Source: Arthrobacter sp. AQ5-05
GTDB lineage: Bacteria; Actinomycetota; Actinomycetes; Actinomycetales; Micrococcaceae
DNA: 64,000 bases
Assembly: GCF_003287975.1 (NCBI RefSeq)
Contig: NZ_QMKQ01000006.1
Span: 104,235 to 168,234 of the forward strand
Reading direction: 5' to 3'
Each line of letters begins with the position of its first letter. The stretch's first letter is position 1. Of the stretch, positions 33,722 to 42,671 are shown piece by piece. The notes beneath the pieces were generated by a model. It was not told the DNA's origin and searched no databases. It saw only the letters and a program-made list of their open reading frames with translations. Both the position numbers and the translations under genes were made by a program.

Positions 33722-33770
33722 AACGGTTCGGCCCGGCCTCCCCGCACTGGGGAGGCCGGGCCGAACCGTT
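33722..33770 (+). terminator. Terminator of furA-katA
   Basis: AACGGTTCGGCCCGGCCTCC and its exact complement form a 22-bp stem with 5-nt loop, followed by TTTC. Starts 27 nt after the katA stop. Confidence 0.85.
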
Positions 33771-33878
33771 TCATGCTGCCAACCCGCCAGGCGGGCCTGG
33801 CCCGGGCCTCGAGCCGGTTCCGATGGACATCCGGCCGCTGCAACGGCTGCCGGGAAGCCTTTCGGAATCACGCAAGAA

Positions 33879-33922
33879 CAAGGGCCCATGTTCTCCGCTA
33901 CTTCGGAAAACACAGGCCCTTG
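33879..33922 (-). terminator. Stem-loop after fprA
   Basis: CAAGGGCC/GGCCCTTG with inner TCCG/CGGA pairing, 12 nt past the fprA stop; TTGTTCTTG follows on minus, a broken T-tract. Confidence 0.6.
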
Positions 33923-33933
33923 CGCTATACAGT

Positions 33934-35331
33934 CTAACCTCGGGAAATCTTGACCATTTCCTCGCGCTCCACAACCTTCACGCGGGCGCGCTCCACCGGA
34001 CCGTTTGAGGTCTGTGCCGGGGAGGCTGCGGCACCCAGGGAAATCTCGTGCGCGTCCAGCTTTTTCCAGCCGTCCCAGGTCGTGTACCGGACACCGCGGG
34101 ATTCGAGCAGCTCGATGATCGCGTCCTCGCCCGGGTTACCGGCCACCGGCAGCGACAGGCGGTCCTCCAGCAGGTTCCCAATGGTCTCGAGGGCGTCACC
34201 CTTGGTGTGGCCAATCAGGCCAACGGGGCCGCGCTTGATCCATCCCGTTGCATAGAGACCCGGAACGTGGGCGCCATCGGCATCAAGCACACGCCCGCCC
34301 TCGTTGGGGATGACACCGCGGCGTTCGTCGAATTCGAGCTCCGCCAGCTCCGAGCCGAGGTAGCCGATTGCACGGTAGACGGCCTGGACCGGGTAGTCGA
34401 TGAACTCGCCGGTGCCCTTGACGTTCCCGGTGCCGTCGAGCTCCTGGCGCTCGAACCTGATGCCCGCAACCTTGCCGTCTTCGCCCATGACCTCGACGGG
34501 GTTGTGCAGGAAATGAAGGTGCAGGCGCCGCGAGGCACCGGTGTCCTGCTCCTCGACGATCCAGTTGGTCAACGTGTTGACCATCGTCTTGACCTGGTTG
34601 TTGGACTTGATCAATGCGTCCGAGGCCTCGTCGAATTCGAAGTCCTCGGGGTAGAGCACGATGTCCACGTCGCGGCTGTGGGACAGCTCGCGCAATTCCA
34701 GCGGGGTGAACTTCACCTGTGCCGGGCCGCGGCGGCCGAAGATGTGGACGTCGGTGACCGGCGAACCCTTAAGGCCCTCGAAGACGTTGTCCGGTATTTC
34801 GGTGACCAATAGGTCCTCGGGGTGCTTGGAGAGCACGCGGGCCACGTCCAGGGCCACGTTTCCGTTGCCAAGCACCGCGATCTGCTTGGCTTCCAGCGGC
34901 CAGGTGCGCGGCACGTCCGGCTGGCCGTCGTACCAGGAGACGAAGTCGGCCGCGCCGAAGGATCCCTCAAGGTCGATTCCCGGGATGTCCATGCGGGCGT
35001 CCTTGATGGCGCCGGTGGCAAAGATGACCGCGTCGTACATGTCGCGGATGTCGCGCAGCGTCAGGTCCCGGCCGTAGGTCACGTTGCCCAGGAAGCGGAT
35101 GTCGCCGCGGTCAAGCACCTTGTGCAGGGCGTTGACGATGCCCTTGATGCGCGGGTGGTCCGGGGCGACGCCGTAGCGGATCAGCCCGTACGGGGCCGGG
35201 TAGGCGTCAAGCAGGTCGATGCTGACCTCGAACTCGCGCTCTGCCTTGGTCAGGATGTCGGCAGCATAAACGCCGGCCGGACCTGCCCCGATAATGGCGA
35301 CACGGAGCGGGCGTACTGCTGAATCGGACAC
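33934..35331 (-). CDS. fprA: Ferredoxin-NADP+ reductase (FprA, adrenodoxin-reductase type)
   Basis: 465 residues from GTG at 35331 (VSDSAVRPLRV), GAAGGA 9 nt upstream. Passes electrons between NADPH and ferredoxin. FAD dinucleotide fold VAIIGAGPAGVYAADIL; NADPH fold VLGNGNVALDVARVL; VHIFGRRGPAQVKFTPLELREL; and the closing GLYATGWIKRGPVGLIGHTKGDA typical of FprA. The last 55 residues (YTTWDGWKKLDAHEISLG) are the usual tail. It reads as a stand-alone gene opposite rarD. Confidence 0.94.
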   Translation of the reverse strand: MSDSAVRPLRVAIIGAGPAGVYAADILTKAEREFEVSIDLLDAYPAPYGLIRYGVAPDHPRIKGIVNALHKVLDRGDIRFLGNVTYGRDLTLRDIRDMYDAVIFATGAIKDARMDIPGIDLEGSFGAADFVSWYDGQPDVPRTWPLEAKQIAVLGNGNVALDVARVLSKHPEDLLVTEIPDNVFEGLKGSPVTDVHIFGRRGPAQVKFTPLELRELSHSRDVDIVLYPEDFEFDEASDALIKSNNQVKTMVNTLTNWIVEEQDTGASRRLHLHFLHNPVEVMGEDGKVAGIRFERQELDGTGNVKGTGEFIDYPVQAVYRAIGYLGSELAELEFDERRGVIPNEGGRVLDADGAHVPGLYATGWIKRGPVGLIGHTKGDALETIGNLLEDRLSLPVAGNPGEDAIIELLESRGVRYTTWDGWKKLDAHEISLGAAASPAQTSNGPVERARVKVVEREEMVKISRG

Positions 35332-35688
35332 GAGGGAGGTTCCTTCCGGAGAATGATCACTGGACAGCGCAAATAGCGCACACACAACTAGTCTAATTGG
35401 CACCGGTCGCCGAACGTGAACCATTGTGGGGATGCTCACGCCCTGGGTGCCCTGCCCCCGCTTGCTGCGGGCAATCAGCACGTTCCGGCACCGCCTCCGG
35501 GCCTCCGGCGGGCGCGGGCCCGCGATAGGCTCACATAGAAGGGGCAAGACGTGCCCCAACACGACGCCAAACACCCATGCTACCCGTGAGCATCGTGAAC
35601 CGGCGCCTGGCCGACCCAAGACCTGCGCGAATCCCTGACGGGTTCGCGCGCCCGGAATGGAACCAATGCACGCCCTGTTGAGTCGATC
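35332..35688. other. Gene-free divergent region fprA/rarD
   Basis: Holds the promoters of fprA (minus) and rarD (plus). A small hairpin, GCGCGAA/TTCGCGC at 35625-35649, sits in the probable rarD leader; no T-tract follows. Nothing else is recognised. Confidence 0.5.
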
Positions 35689-36642
35689 ATGACCCAAACT
35701 CCGTCCACAGCAACGGCCACCGCCATCGCGGGCGGGCCCGCCGCCGAACGCACCAGGGGCCTGCTCCAGGGCCTGGGTGCGTACGGTCTGTGGGGACTGC
35801 TCCCGCTGTATTTCCTGACCATCGCCATCGCCTCCCCCTGGGAGATCGTTGCCAGCCGCATCGTCTGGTCGCTGGTTTTCTGCGCGATCCTGTTGACCGT
35901 GACCAAGAACTGGGGGCGTTTCCTCGCGCTGGGCCGTGACCGCCGGGCGATGGTTCGCTTGGCGGTGGCCTCGGTGCTCATTGCGGTGAACTGGTTGACC
36001 TACACCTATGCGGTGCTCAACGGGCATGCGGCGGAGGCCGCCCTGGGATACTTCATCAACCCGCTGGTATCCATTGCCCTGGGCGTGATCTTCCTGAAGG
36101 AAAAACTGCGCAGGTTGCAGTGGGTGGCCATCGGGTTCGGGCTGGCAGCGGTCATCACGCTCACCTTTGCCTACGGCAACGTCCCCTACGTCGCGTTGAC
36201 TCTGGCATTTTCCTTCGGCTTGTACGGCTTTGTGAAAAACCGCGTGGGCCGCACCGCCACGGCGCTGACATCCCTGAGCATGGAAACAGCGATCCTCGCC
36301 CTCCCTGCCCTGGGGTTCCTGGTCTGGCTGGTCGCCTCGAACACCGACACGGTTCTTTCCGCCGGGCCGGCGCACTTCTGGCTGCTGGCCGCCAGCGGCA
36401 TCATCACTGCCGTCCCGTTGCTGCTCTTCGGGGCCGCGGCGCGACGCCTGCCGCTGACGACGCTGGGCACCTTGCAGTTCCTGGCCCCGATCCTGCAGTT
36501 CATCGTGGCCCTGGTGGTCTTCAATGAACCCATGCCGGTGGAACGACTGATTGGTTTTGCACTGGTCTGGGTCGCGGTGGCCATGCTGTGCATCGACATG
36601 GCCCGACAGCCGCGCAGGCTCACCCCGACACGGGTTTCCTAG
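35689..36642 (+). CDS. rarD: EamA-family transporter RarD
   Basis: 317 residues with about ten membrane segments arranged as two EamA repeats. RarD hallmarks: GLLQGLGAYGLWGLLPLYF, ASRIVWSLVFCAILL, NWLTYTYAVLNGHAAEAALGYFINPL, and the second-half TAVPLLLFGAAARRLPLTTLG. Family members are drug/metabolite exporters (named for chloramphenicol sensitivity), with physiological substrate unknown. No ribosome site is obvious before the ATG. Ends 95 nt before a strong bidirectional terminator. Confidence 0.92.
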   Translation: MTQTPSTATATAIAGGPAAERTRGLLQGLGAYGLWGLLPLYFLTIAIASPWEIVASRIVWSLVFCAILLTVTKNWGRFLALGRDRRAMVRLAVASVLIAVNWLTYTYAVLNGHAAEAALGYFINPLVSIALGVIFLKEKLRRLQWVAIGFGLAAVITLTFAYGNVPYVALTLAFSFGLYGFVKNRVGRTATALTSLSMETAILALPALGFLVWLVASNTDTVLSAGPAHFWLLAASGIITAVPLLLFGAAARRLPLTTLGTLQFLAPILQFIVALVVFNEPMPVERLIGFALVWVAVAMLCIDMARQPRRLTPTRVS

Positions 36643-36740
36643 CCGGCTTCCGGGCGCGCTGATCCGGGGATGTTCGTTTGGAACCGGGCGACCAGGCACC
36701 TCGGGCCATCGACGCCAGGAACGTTCGGGCGGACACAAAA

Positions 36741-36794
36741 AAGGGATCGATCCGGTTGTCCAAAGCCCTGGACAGGCGGATCGATCCCTTTCTT
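36741..36794. terminator. Bidirectional terminator rarD/gabT
   Basis: GGGATCGATCCG...CGGATCGATCCC flanked by AAAAAA on the left and TTTCTT on the right, with an inner TGTCCA/TGGACA stem. Serves both convergent genes. Confidence 0.88.
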
Positions 36795-36815
36795 GGTCTG
36801 GCGCCAACCCCTGGG

Positions 36816-38156
36816 CTAGGCGTTGGCGCGGATCGCACCTTCGAGGACTTCGAACGCCTCGGCCAGCAGCTCGTCGCTGATGACCAGCGGCGGCAGCAGG
36901 CGGATGACGTTGCCATAGGTGCCGCAGGTGAGGATCAGCACGCCGGCAGCCAGGCAGTCGGCGGCGATCTTCTTGGTGATCTCCGCATCCGGCTCGGTGC
37001 CGCCGGCCTTGACCAGCTCGATGGCCACCATGGCGCCGCGGCCGCGGATGTCACCGATGACCGAAACCTCGGAGGCGATCTTGCGCATGCGGGTGAAGAA
37101 CTGCTCTTCGATCTCGCGGGCGCGGGCCGCGAGGTCGTGCTCTTCCATGTACTTGATGGTTTCCAGCGCCGCCGCGACGGCAACCGGGTTGCCGCCGTAG
37201 GTGCCGCCCAGGCCGCCGGGGTGGACCGAGTCGAGCAGTTCGGCGCGTCCCACGATGCCCGACAGCGGCATCCCGCCGGCAATGCCCTTGGCCACGGTGA
37301 TGATGTCCGGGACGATGCCCTCGATGTCGGAGGCGAACCACGCACCGGCGCGGCAGAAGCCGGCCTGCACCTCGTCGGCGACGAAGACGATGCCCTGTTC
37401 CTTCGCCCATTCGGCGATGCGGCCCAGGAAGCCCTCGGCCGGGACGATGAAGCCGCCCTCGCCCTGGATCGGCTCGATGATGATTGCAGCGATCTGGTCG
37501 CCGCCGATCTGCTTCTCCATGGCCAGGATGGCGCGCTCGGCGGCTTCCTTGCCCGAGATGTTCGGGTTTTCCTCGCGGTACGGGTAGCTCATGGGCATGC
37601 GGTAGATTTCCGGTGCCAGCGGGCCGAAGCCGCGCTTGTACGGGGCAGCCTTGGCGGTCAGGCCCATGGTGAGGTTGGTGCGGCCGTGGTAGGCGTGGTC
37701 GAAGGCGACGACGGCCTGGCGGCCGGTGGCCACGCGGGCAACCTTGATGGCGTTCTCCACGGCCTCGGAACCGGAGTTGAAGAAGACTGCCTTCTTGGCG
37801 TGGGTTCCCGGGGTGATTTCGGCAAGCTTCTCGGCCAGCTCGACGTAACCCTCGTACGGGGTGACCATGAAGCAGGTGTGGGTGAAGCGGGCGGCCTGGG
37901 CGGCCACGGCGGCGGCGACCTTCTCGTTGGAGGCGCCGACGGACGTCACGGCGATGCCGGAGCCCAGGTCGATGATGGAGTTGCCGTCGACATCGACGAT
38001 GATGCCGCCATCGGCATCCGCGACGTACACCGGCAGCGCGGAGGCCACGCCCGCGGCGACGGCGTTGGTGCGGCGTGCTGCCAGCTCCACCGACTTCGGT
38101 CCGGGGAATGCGCCGTTGATCTGTCGTTTTTGTTCAATGCGGTAGGTGATGGCCAT
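36816..38156 (-). CDS. gabT: 4-Aminobutyrate aminotransferase
   Basis: 446 residues. Transfers the amino group of GABA to 2-oxoglutarate, giving succinic semialdehyde. PLP class III features: FFNSGSEAVENAIKVAR, AFDHAYHGRTNLTMGLT, EPIQGEGGFIVP, FVADEVQAGFCRAG and the PLP-lysine in IITVAKGIAGGMPLSG. GLGGTYGGNPVAVAAAL is near the end of the active site. Succinate-semialdehyde dehydrogenase (gabD) is not adjacent. Downstream of metPS on the same strand, with a GC hairpin between; the PucR gene beyond could regulate both. Confidence 0.93.
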   Translation of the reverse strand: MAITYRIEQKRQINGAFPGPKSVELAARRTNAVAAGVASALPVYVADADGGIIVDVDGNSIIDLGSGIAVTSVGASNEKVAAAVAAQAARFTHTCFMVTPYEGYVELAEKLAEITPGTHAKKAVFFNSGSEAVENAIKVARVATGRQAVVAFDHAYHGRTNLTMGLTAKAAPYKRGFGPLAPEIYRMPMSYPYREENPNISGKEAAERAILAMEKQIGGDQIAAIIIEPIQGEGGFIVPAEGFLGRIAEWAKEQGIVFVADEVQAGFCRAGAWFASDIEGIVPDIITVAKGIAGGMPLSGIVGRAELLDSVHPGGLGGTYGGNPVAVAAALETIKYMEEHDLAARAREIEEQFFTRMRKIASEVSVIGDIRGRGAMVAIELVKAGGTEPDAEITKKIAADCLAAGVLILTCGTYGNVIRLLPPLVISDELLAEAFEVLEGAIRANA

Positions 38157-38365
38157 GAACGTTCAGTCCTTTCCCGGACCCGGTTCCCCCTGGTTGCGCC
38201 GTGCGGCGGCAATGGCGACGAAGACGCGCGGGGAAACCCGGTGATGTGGTGGTGTTTTCTACCTCGAAGCCTACGCGGTGGCACGGAGCGCCCGCCAGTG
38301 AACTTGGCACAGTCGGCTTCGCGCGGCGCAGTGCAGATGCACAGCCCTCCACCGTCCCCAAACGG

Positions 38366-38413
38366 GCGCGGGCCCGGGCCCCGGGGTCGATTCCCCGGGG
38401 CACGGGCCCGCGC
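38366..38413 (-). terminator. GC-rich hairpin after metS
   Basis: GCGCGGGCCCG.GCCCCGGGG with its complement, 21 bp with one mismatch and 6-nt loop, 20 nt past metS. No T-tract on minus, so it may only attenuate read-through to gabT. Confidence 0.55.
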
Positions 38414-38432
38414 GTGGTGCGTTTGTTCGGCG

Positions 38433-38570
38433 TTAGAGTTCCGGCGCGATGTCTTCGGGTAGCTGGTCCTCGTCTTCGGGGTGCCGGGACAGGTTGACCA
38501 GGGAGAGCGCAAGCCCGCCCCAAATGGTCAGCAGCGCGATAACCAACATGGTGATGGCGATGGGTGTCAT
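38433..38570 (-). CDS. metS: MetS-type small subunit of NSS symporter
   Basis: 45-residue protein, MTPIAITMLVIALLTIWGGL..., one membrane helix (about residues 3-25) followed by an acidic tail ending RHPEDEDQLPEDIAPEL. Its ATG overlaps the metP stop (ATGA). The size, single helix and position after an NSS symporter match MetS, the small subunit required with MetP for Na+-dependent methionine uptake in Corynebacterium glutamicum. Substrate here is not proven. Confidence 0.82.
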   Translation of the reverse strand: MTPIAITMLVIALLTIWGGLALSLVNLSRHPEDEDQLPEDIAPEL

Positions 38571-40144
38571 GATACTTTTTCCTCATCTTCGTCTGCGGCG
38601 ATCGCAGCATATTCGGGGTCGTCAACCTTGGATTTGCGGCTCCAGGGCACGAGCGTCAGGATGACCGCCACGACGACGAGGGCTCCGGCCATGCCCCACC
38701 CGTAAATGGCCAGGAATTCCACCGGGTAGCCCTCGTAGGGCTCGGTGATCTTGGTGACGAACTCGTTGTACAGCATGTAGGCCAATGCCAGCGGTGCAAC
38801 GACGCCCACCAGGACCATCCAGGTCCGGCGCATCTTGACCGTGGAGGTCCGGTTCAGGTGCGTCGAGAGCAGCGGGAGCTTGCGGAACACCCAGGAGATC
38901 AGCACAACGGCCACCAGCGCGCCGGCGAGGATGCCGAAGCTGTTGACGAAGGCGTCGAAGGTGTCCAGCAGGTACAGGCCTGTCACCGTCGGGAAGAGCA
39001 CGATCGAGATCAGCGCAACCGGGACGCACACGGACACCGCAGAGGCGACACGGCCCCAGCCCGTCTTGTCCTGCACGGCCGCCACGATGACCTCGAGGAT
39101 CGAGATCAGCGAGGTCATGCCGGCGAACACCAGTGACCCGAAGAAGAGCACGCCCATGAGCGCCCCGAACGGGGCCTCCGAAACGATGGTTGGGAAGGCG
39201 ATGAAGGCCAATCCGACGCCTGCCGTGGCGACCTCGTCGATGGCGCTGCCGGCGGCCTGGGCCATGAAGCCCAGCGCCGCGAAAACGCCGATGCCGGCGA
39301 GGATCTCGAACCCGGAGTTGGCGAACGCGACGACCATGCCGGAGCCCGTGAGGTCGGTCTTGCGCTTGAGGTACGACGAGTAGGTGACCATGATGCCGAA
39401 GGCAACCGAAAGCGAGAAGAAGATGTGGCCGTAGGCGGCGGCCCATACGCCCGGGTCGCCCAGTGCTTCCCAATTGGGGGTGAAGAACGCGTTCAGGCCG
39501 TCAATTGCGCCCGGCAGGAACAGCGACTGAACCACCAGAAGCACGAACATGACTACGAGCAGCGGCAGGAAGATGCCGTTGGCTCGCGAGATGCCCCTAC
39601 GCACTCCGGCAACCATGATCACGATGATCACCAGCCAGACGACCAGCAGCGGCCAGAAAATACCCGGGACGTACTCGAGCTTTACCCCCGGGACGTCGGC
39701 GACTTGCAGGAAATCCCCCATCAGGAAGCCTGCCGCGTCATCACCCCATGCCTTGGTGACCGAGAACCAGGTGTACATGGCTGCCCAGGCGATGATGACT
39801 GCGTAGTAGATGGCGATGATGAAGCACACCAGCACCTGCCACCAGCCCAAGACCTCGGCACCACGGTGCAGTCGCCGGTATGCCAAAGGCGCGGAGCCAC
39901 GGAACTTGTGTCCGATTGCGTAGTCAAGGAAGAGCAACGGGATGCCGGCACTCAGAAGCGCCGCCAGGTACGGGATGAGGAAGGCGCCGCCGCCGTTGTC
40001 GTAGGCGATGTAGGGGAAGCGCCAGATGTTACCCAGGCCGACGGCGGAGCCGATGGCGGAGAGGATAAAGAGTTTTCGCGACGAGAAGGTTTCCCGGCGC
40101 TCCTGGGCGGGTTTTCCGCCCTGGACTGAAGATGGAGTGGTCAT
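38567..40144 (-). CDS. metP: Na+-dependent amino-acid symporter (NSS/SNF, MetP-like)
   Basis: 525 residues, about 12 membrane segments. The Na+ and substrate sites are in LSAIGSAVGLGNIWRFPYIAYDNGGGAFL; GHIFFSLSVAFGIMVTYSSYL is the helix 6-7 signature with unwound GS-type centre. The loop after helix 2 includes DYAIGHKFRGSAP. Partner of the small MetS protein. MetP takes up methionine and alanine in Corynebacterium; neighbouring gabT makes GABA or another amino acid a possible substrate. Promoter region is shared with divergent pucR. Confidence 0.9.
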   Translation of the reverse strand: MTTPSSVQGGKPAQERRETFSSRKLFILSAIGSAVGLGNIWRFPYIAYDNGGGAFLIPYLAALLSAGIPLLFLDYAIGHKFRGSAPLAYRRLHRGAEVLGWWQVLVCFIIAIYYAVIIAWAAMYTWFSVTKAWGDDAAGFLMGDFLQVADVPGVKLEYVPGIFWPLLVVWLVIIVIMVAGVRRGISRANGIFLPLLVVMFVLLVVQSLFLPGAIDGLNAFFTPNWEALGDPGVWAAAYGHIFFSLSVAFGIMVTYSSYLKRKTDLTGSGMVVAFANSGFEILAGIGVFAALGFMAQAAGSAIDEVATAGVGLAFIAFPTIVSEAPFGALMGVLFFGSLVFAGMTSLISILEVIVAAVQDKTGWGRVASAVSVCVPVALISIVLFPTVTGLYLLDTFDAFVNSFGILAGALVAVVLISWVFRKLPLLSTHLNRTSTVKMRRTWMVLVGVVAPLALAYMLYNEFVTKITEPYEGYPVEFLAIYGWGMAGALVVVAVILTLVPWSRKSKVDDPEYAAIAADEDEEKVS

Positions 40145-40226
40145 GGATCAACGTTACCCAAGATTGCCTCCCAATTTGTGAATTGAATCCCTTAAGTGGT
40201 CGCTTCCGGCCATCCTTGTAGTACGA

Positions 40227-40257
40227 GTGCACAAAAGATCTCCTAGTATTAGTGCAT
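40227..40257. promoter_or_regulatory. Inverted repeat over the pucR promoter
   Basis: GTGCAC (40227-40232) and GTGCAT (40252-40257) give TGCAC-N19-GTGCA arms on both sides of the pucR -10 element. A site for the PucR protein itself is possible; no consensus is known to me. Confidence 0.35.
40244..40249 (+). promoter_or_regulatory. -10 element of pucR gene
   Basis: TAGTAT, 6 nt before the ATG at 40256; the best-matching -10 of the leaderless set here. No ribosome site exists between it and the ATG. Confidence 0.55.
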
Positions 40258-41662
40258 GGCGATCACTCTGTTGAAACTTCTTGAGTCCGGCACCCTTGGA
40301 CTCAAGGCCCACACCGACATCTCCGGGGTGGGACACAAACCCATCGAGTGGTCGGCCGTGACCGAGCTGCGCGACCCCTCCCCCTTTCTCAGCGGAGGGG
40401 AAATCGTGCTCACCACGGGCCTGCGGCAAAACACGATTGCCAACCAGGAGGCCTTCGTCGCCACGGTCCACGGCGCAGGCGCCCTGGCGCTGGGCTACGG
40501 GACCGGCCTGAGCCACCGCAGCGTCCCGGCCGCGGTGATCCGCAAGGCCACCGAGCTGGGCCTGCCCGTGTTCGAGGTCCCCTATGAAACCCCTTTCGTC
40601 GCCATCACCAAGCTCATCGCCGACGCCTTGAACGACGACCACCTCAAGCGCCTCGAGCAGCTTCTCCAAGGCCACCAGAAGCTCGCCTCCACCCTGCTGA
40701 CCGGCGGGTTGCGGGCCATGTTGCGCGAACTGGCCCGGATGTTGGGCACCGCGGTGGCCCTGACCCAATATGCCGCCCGGATCCACGGACCCGAATTGGG
40801 CGACGATTCCTGGCACGAGGTGCCCATCGCCACCGGGCTGCGGGACAAGTGCACCCTTTACCTGTCCGAGCCCTACGAGCATGACGGGTTGGTGCACTAT
40901 GCCCAGGGCCTGATCGGCCTGGAACTTGCCAACCAGGCCAGGCTGCGCGAATCCAACCGCTTGGTCGCCGGGCAGGCGTTCTCCGACCTGATGGCCGGAA
41001 CCCTCAAGGGCTCGGAGGCCAACGCGCGGCTCCAGGGAATCGGCGTTGTCCCCAGCCAGCCGCATTCGGTGGTACTGGTCGCCGCGTCCCCGGGCAAGGA
41101 AAAGGCCCTGCGTACCCTGCCCATCCCGCCGCAATTCGAGCACATCGTCTCGGCCATCGTCGAGGACCGGCTGGCATTGGTGGTGGCACGCAACGACGGC
41201 ACCGAGGTCGCCGATGGGATCGACAGCTACCTCCAAGGTGCGGGCATCGGGGCGCGTGTCGGGTTCGGCGGCGGCTACACCCAACCCAACGGCCTGCGCT
41301 GGAGCTTCTTCGAGGCCATCGAGGCGCTGCGCCACGGCGAACGCATCAACACCCCTTCCAAGCTGTCACTGACCTCGCTGCTGCTGGCCGCCCGCGACGT
41401 TCCGCTGCAGGCCCTGGCGCAAGAGGCCCTGGAGCCGCTGCAGGTCTTTGACAAGAAGCACTCGGCCGAGTTGTTGGGCACATTGCGCAGCTATCTGGAA
41501 CTCGACGGAAGCGTCGGCGCCGTGGCCGAGGCCCTGGGGTTGCACCGGAACACCGTGCGCTACCGGCTGCAGCAAATCAGCGAACTCTCCGGCTACGACC
41601 CCACCACCACCGCGGACCGGGTGCAATTGTGGCTGGCGCTGACCGCCTTGGACCTGAACTAG
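40256..41662 (+). CDS. PucR-family transcriptional activator
   Basis: 468 residues. N-terminal PucR domain (about 1-125: LRDPSPFLSGGEIVLTTGLRQ, GYGTGLSHRSVPAAVIRKATELGLPVFEVPYETPFV), a middle GGDEF-like sensor region, and the C-terminal PucR helix-turn-helix (LRSYLELDGSVGAVAEALGLHRNTVRYRLQQI). Relatives control purine, proline or GABA catabolism; GabR of some actinobacteria is PucR-type. Divergent from metPS with gabT beyond, so these are its probable targets. Confidence 0.92.
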   Translation: MAITLLKLLESGTLGLKAHTDISGVGHKPIEWSAVTELRDPSPFLSGGEIVLTTGLRQNTIANQEAFVATVHGAGALALGYGTGLSHRSVPAAVIRKATELGLPVFEVPYETPFVAITKLIADALNDDHLKRLEQLLQGHQKLASTLLTGGLRAMLRELARMLGTAVALTQYAARIHGPELGDDSWHEVPIATGLRDKCTLYLSEPYEHDGLVHYAQGLIGLELANQARLRESNRLVAGQAFSDLMAGTLKGSEANARLQGIGVVPSQPHSVVLVAASPGKEKALRTLPIPPQFEHIVSAIVEDRLALVVARNDGTEVADGIDSYLQGAGIGARVGFGGGYTQPNGLRWSFFEAIEALRHGERINTPSKLSLTSLLLAARDVPLQALAQEALEPLQVFDKKHSAELLGTLRSYLELDGSVGAVAEALGLHRNTVRYRLQQISELSGYDPTTTADRVQLWLALTALDLN

Positions 41663-41675
41663 GGCGCCGGCCGAC

Positions 41676-41681
41676 TAAGAT
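41676..41681 (+). promoter_or_regulatory. -10 element of SMI1-like gene
   Basis: TAAGAT, 7 nt before the ATG at 41689, with no Shine-Dalgarno sequence. Sequence around it closely resembles the menD promoter (TAGGATGGTAGTCATG). Confidence 0.5.
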
Positions 41682-41688
41682 GGTTGGC

Positions 41689-42123
41689 ATGGCTGAAATG
41701 TTCCTTGAGAAGTTCCGTTCGCTGGTTCCGCTTTACCTCGAGGACGAGTGGCAAGTCGAAGACGGACTGACCGAGTCCGAAATCGAAGACGCCCTGTCCG
41801 AGGTCGGCTCCCCCATCCCGCTGGTCCTGCGCGAGTTCTACATGGCCCTGGGCGGCTGCGAGGACCTCATGGAGGCCTACCATTACTTCTTCGACCCCGA
41901 CGAGCTCGAGATCGAAGACGGCTACCTCTTGTTCCTGGAGGACGAAGAGGAAAAGTACGTGTGGGGCATCCGCGTGGACCAGCTCGAGGTCCCGGACCCG
42001 ATCGTGTACCGACGCCAGAACGCCCGCGGCATCTGGAAGTCCGAGGAAGGCACCTTCAGCGAATACGTCCTGGACATGTTCAGCTGGGTGTTCGACGAGC
42101 TCTCCCCCGAGCTGAACAACTAA
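41689..42123 (+). CDS. SMI1/KNR4-like protein
   Basis: 144 residues, very acidic (DEWQVEDGLTESEIEDALSEVGSPIP, LFLEDEEEKYVWGIR). The pattern E-x-x-G-P-I-P-x-x-x-R-E-F-Y near residue 40 (GSPIPLVLREFYMALGG) and the later YLLFLEDEE and VWGI blocks fit SMI1/KNR4 folds, which include many contact-dependent toxin immunity proteins. No toxin gene is adjacent. ATG 41689 is chosen from the -10 spacing; the frame opens earlier. Function unknown. Confidence 0.75.
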   Translation: MAEMFLEKFRSLVPLYLEDEWQVEDGLTESEIEDALSEVGSPIPLVLREFYMALGGCEDLMEAYHYFFDPDELEIEDGYLLFLEDEEEKYVWGIRVDQLEVPDPIVYRRQNARGIWKSEEGTFSEYVLDMFSWVFDELSPELNN

Positions 42124-42135
42124 CGCACCCCTCTC

Positions 42136-42651
42136 ATGGGCGGATTGTGGAAATCGCATGCCCCGCAGGGTTATGCCTGCCCGTTTTGCGAGCTGCTGGC
42201 CGGCGGTGAGCTCTCGGAGGGCAATCTCTGTGTGCCCTCGGACTTGATCTATCGCACCGAATCCGTCGCGGTCATCATGGCCTGCGACGGCTTCGGGCCC
42301 TACGGCGGGCATGCCATGGTTATCCCGGTCCAGCACCACGAAGCGCTCTACGACCTGCCCGACGAGGCGGCCGCGCACATCATGTTCGAAACCAGGCGCA
42401 TCGCCTTGGCCATGAAGCATGCCTGGAACCCGGAAGGCACCAGCACCCGCCAGCACAACGAGCCGGCAGGGAACCAGCACGTCTGGCATTACCATCAGCA
42501 TGTCTTCCCGCGCTTCCCCGGCGACAACCTCTACGGGCACCTGCGCCACCGCGTATCGGTGGAAGAACGCGCGCAAAAGGCCGCCCGGTTGCGGGCGGCC
42601 CTTGACGAGGCGAACCTTTGGGGAGAAACCCCCGAAGGATTCGGTTCTTAG
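42136..42651 (+). CDS. HIT-family hydrolase
   Basis: 171 residues. Histidine-triad nucleotide hydrolase or transferase: the H-x-H-x-H triad is HVWHYHQHVFPRF near residue 115. N-terminal ACPFCELLAGGELSE may bind zinc; GPYGGHAMVIPVQHHEALYDLP is the nucleotide-facing strand. Follows the SMI1-like gene by 12 nt and probably shares its transcript. The substrate (dinucleotide or aminoacyl-AMP) is not predictable. Confidence 0.9.
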   Translation: MGGLWKSHAPQGYACPFCELLAGGELSEGNLCVPSDLIYRTESVAVIMACDGFGPYGGHAMVIPVQHHEALYDLPDEAAAHIMFETRRIALAMKHAWNPEGTSTRQHNEPAGNQHVWHYHQHVFPRFPGDNLYGHLRHRVSVEERAQKAARLRAALDEANLWGETPEGFGS

Positions 42652-42671
42652 TTCTTGGTGTCCAACCCGGC

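Noticed and set aside
33934..36807. 957-codon frame across fprA and beyond
   Set aside because: Only the part from GTG 35331 has FprA content; the rest is antisense to rarD.
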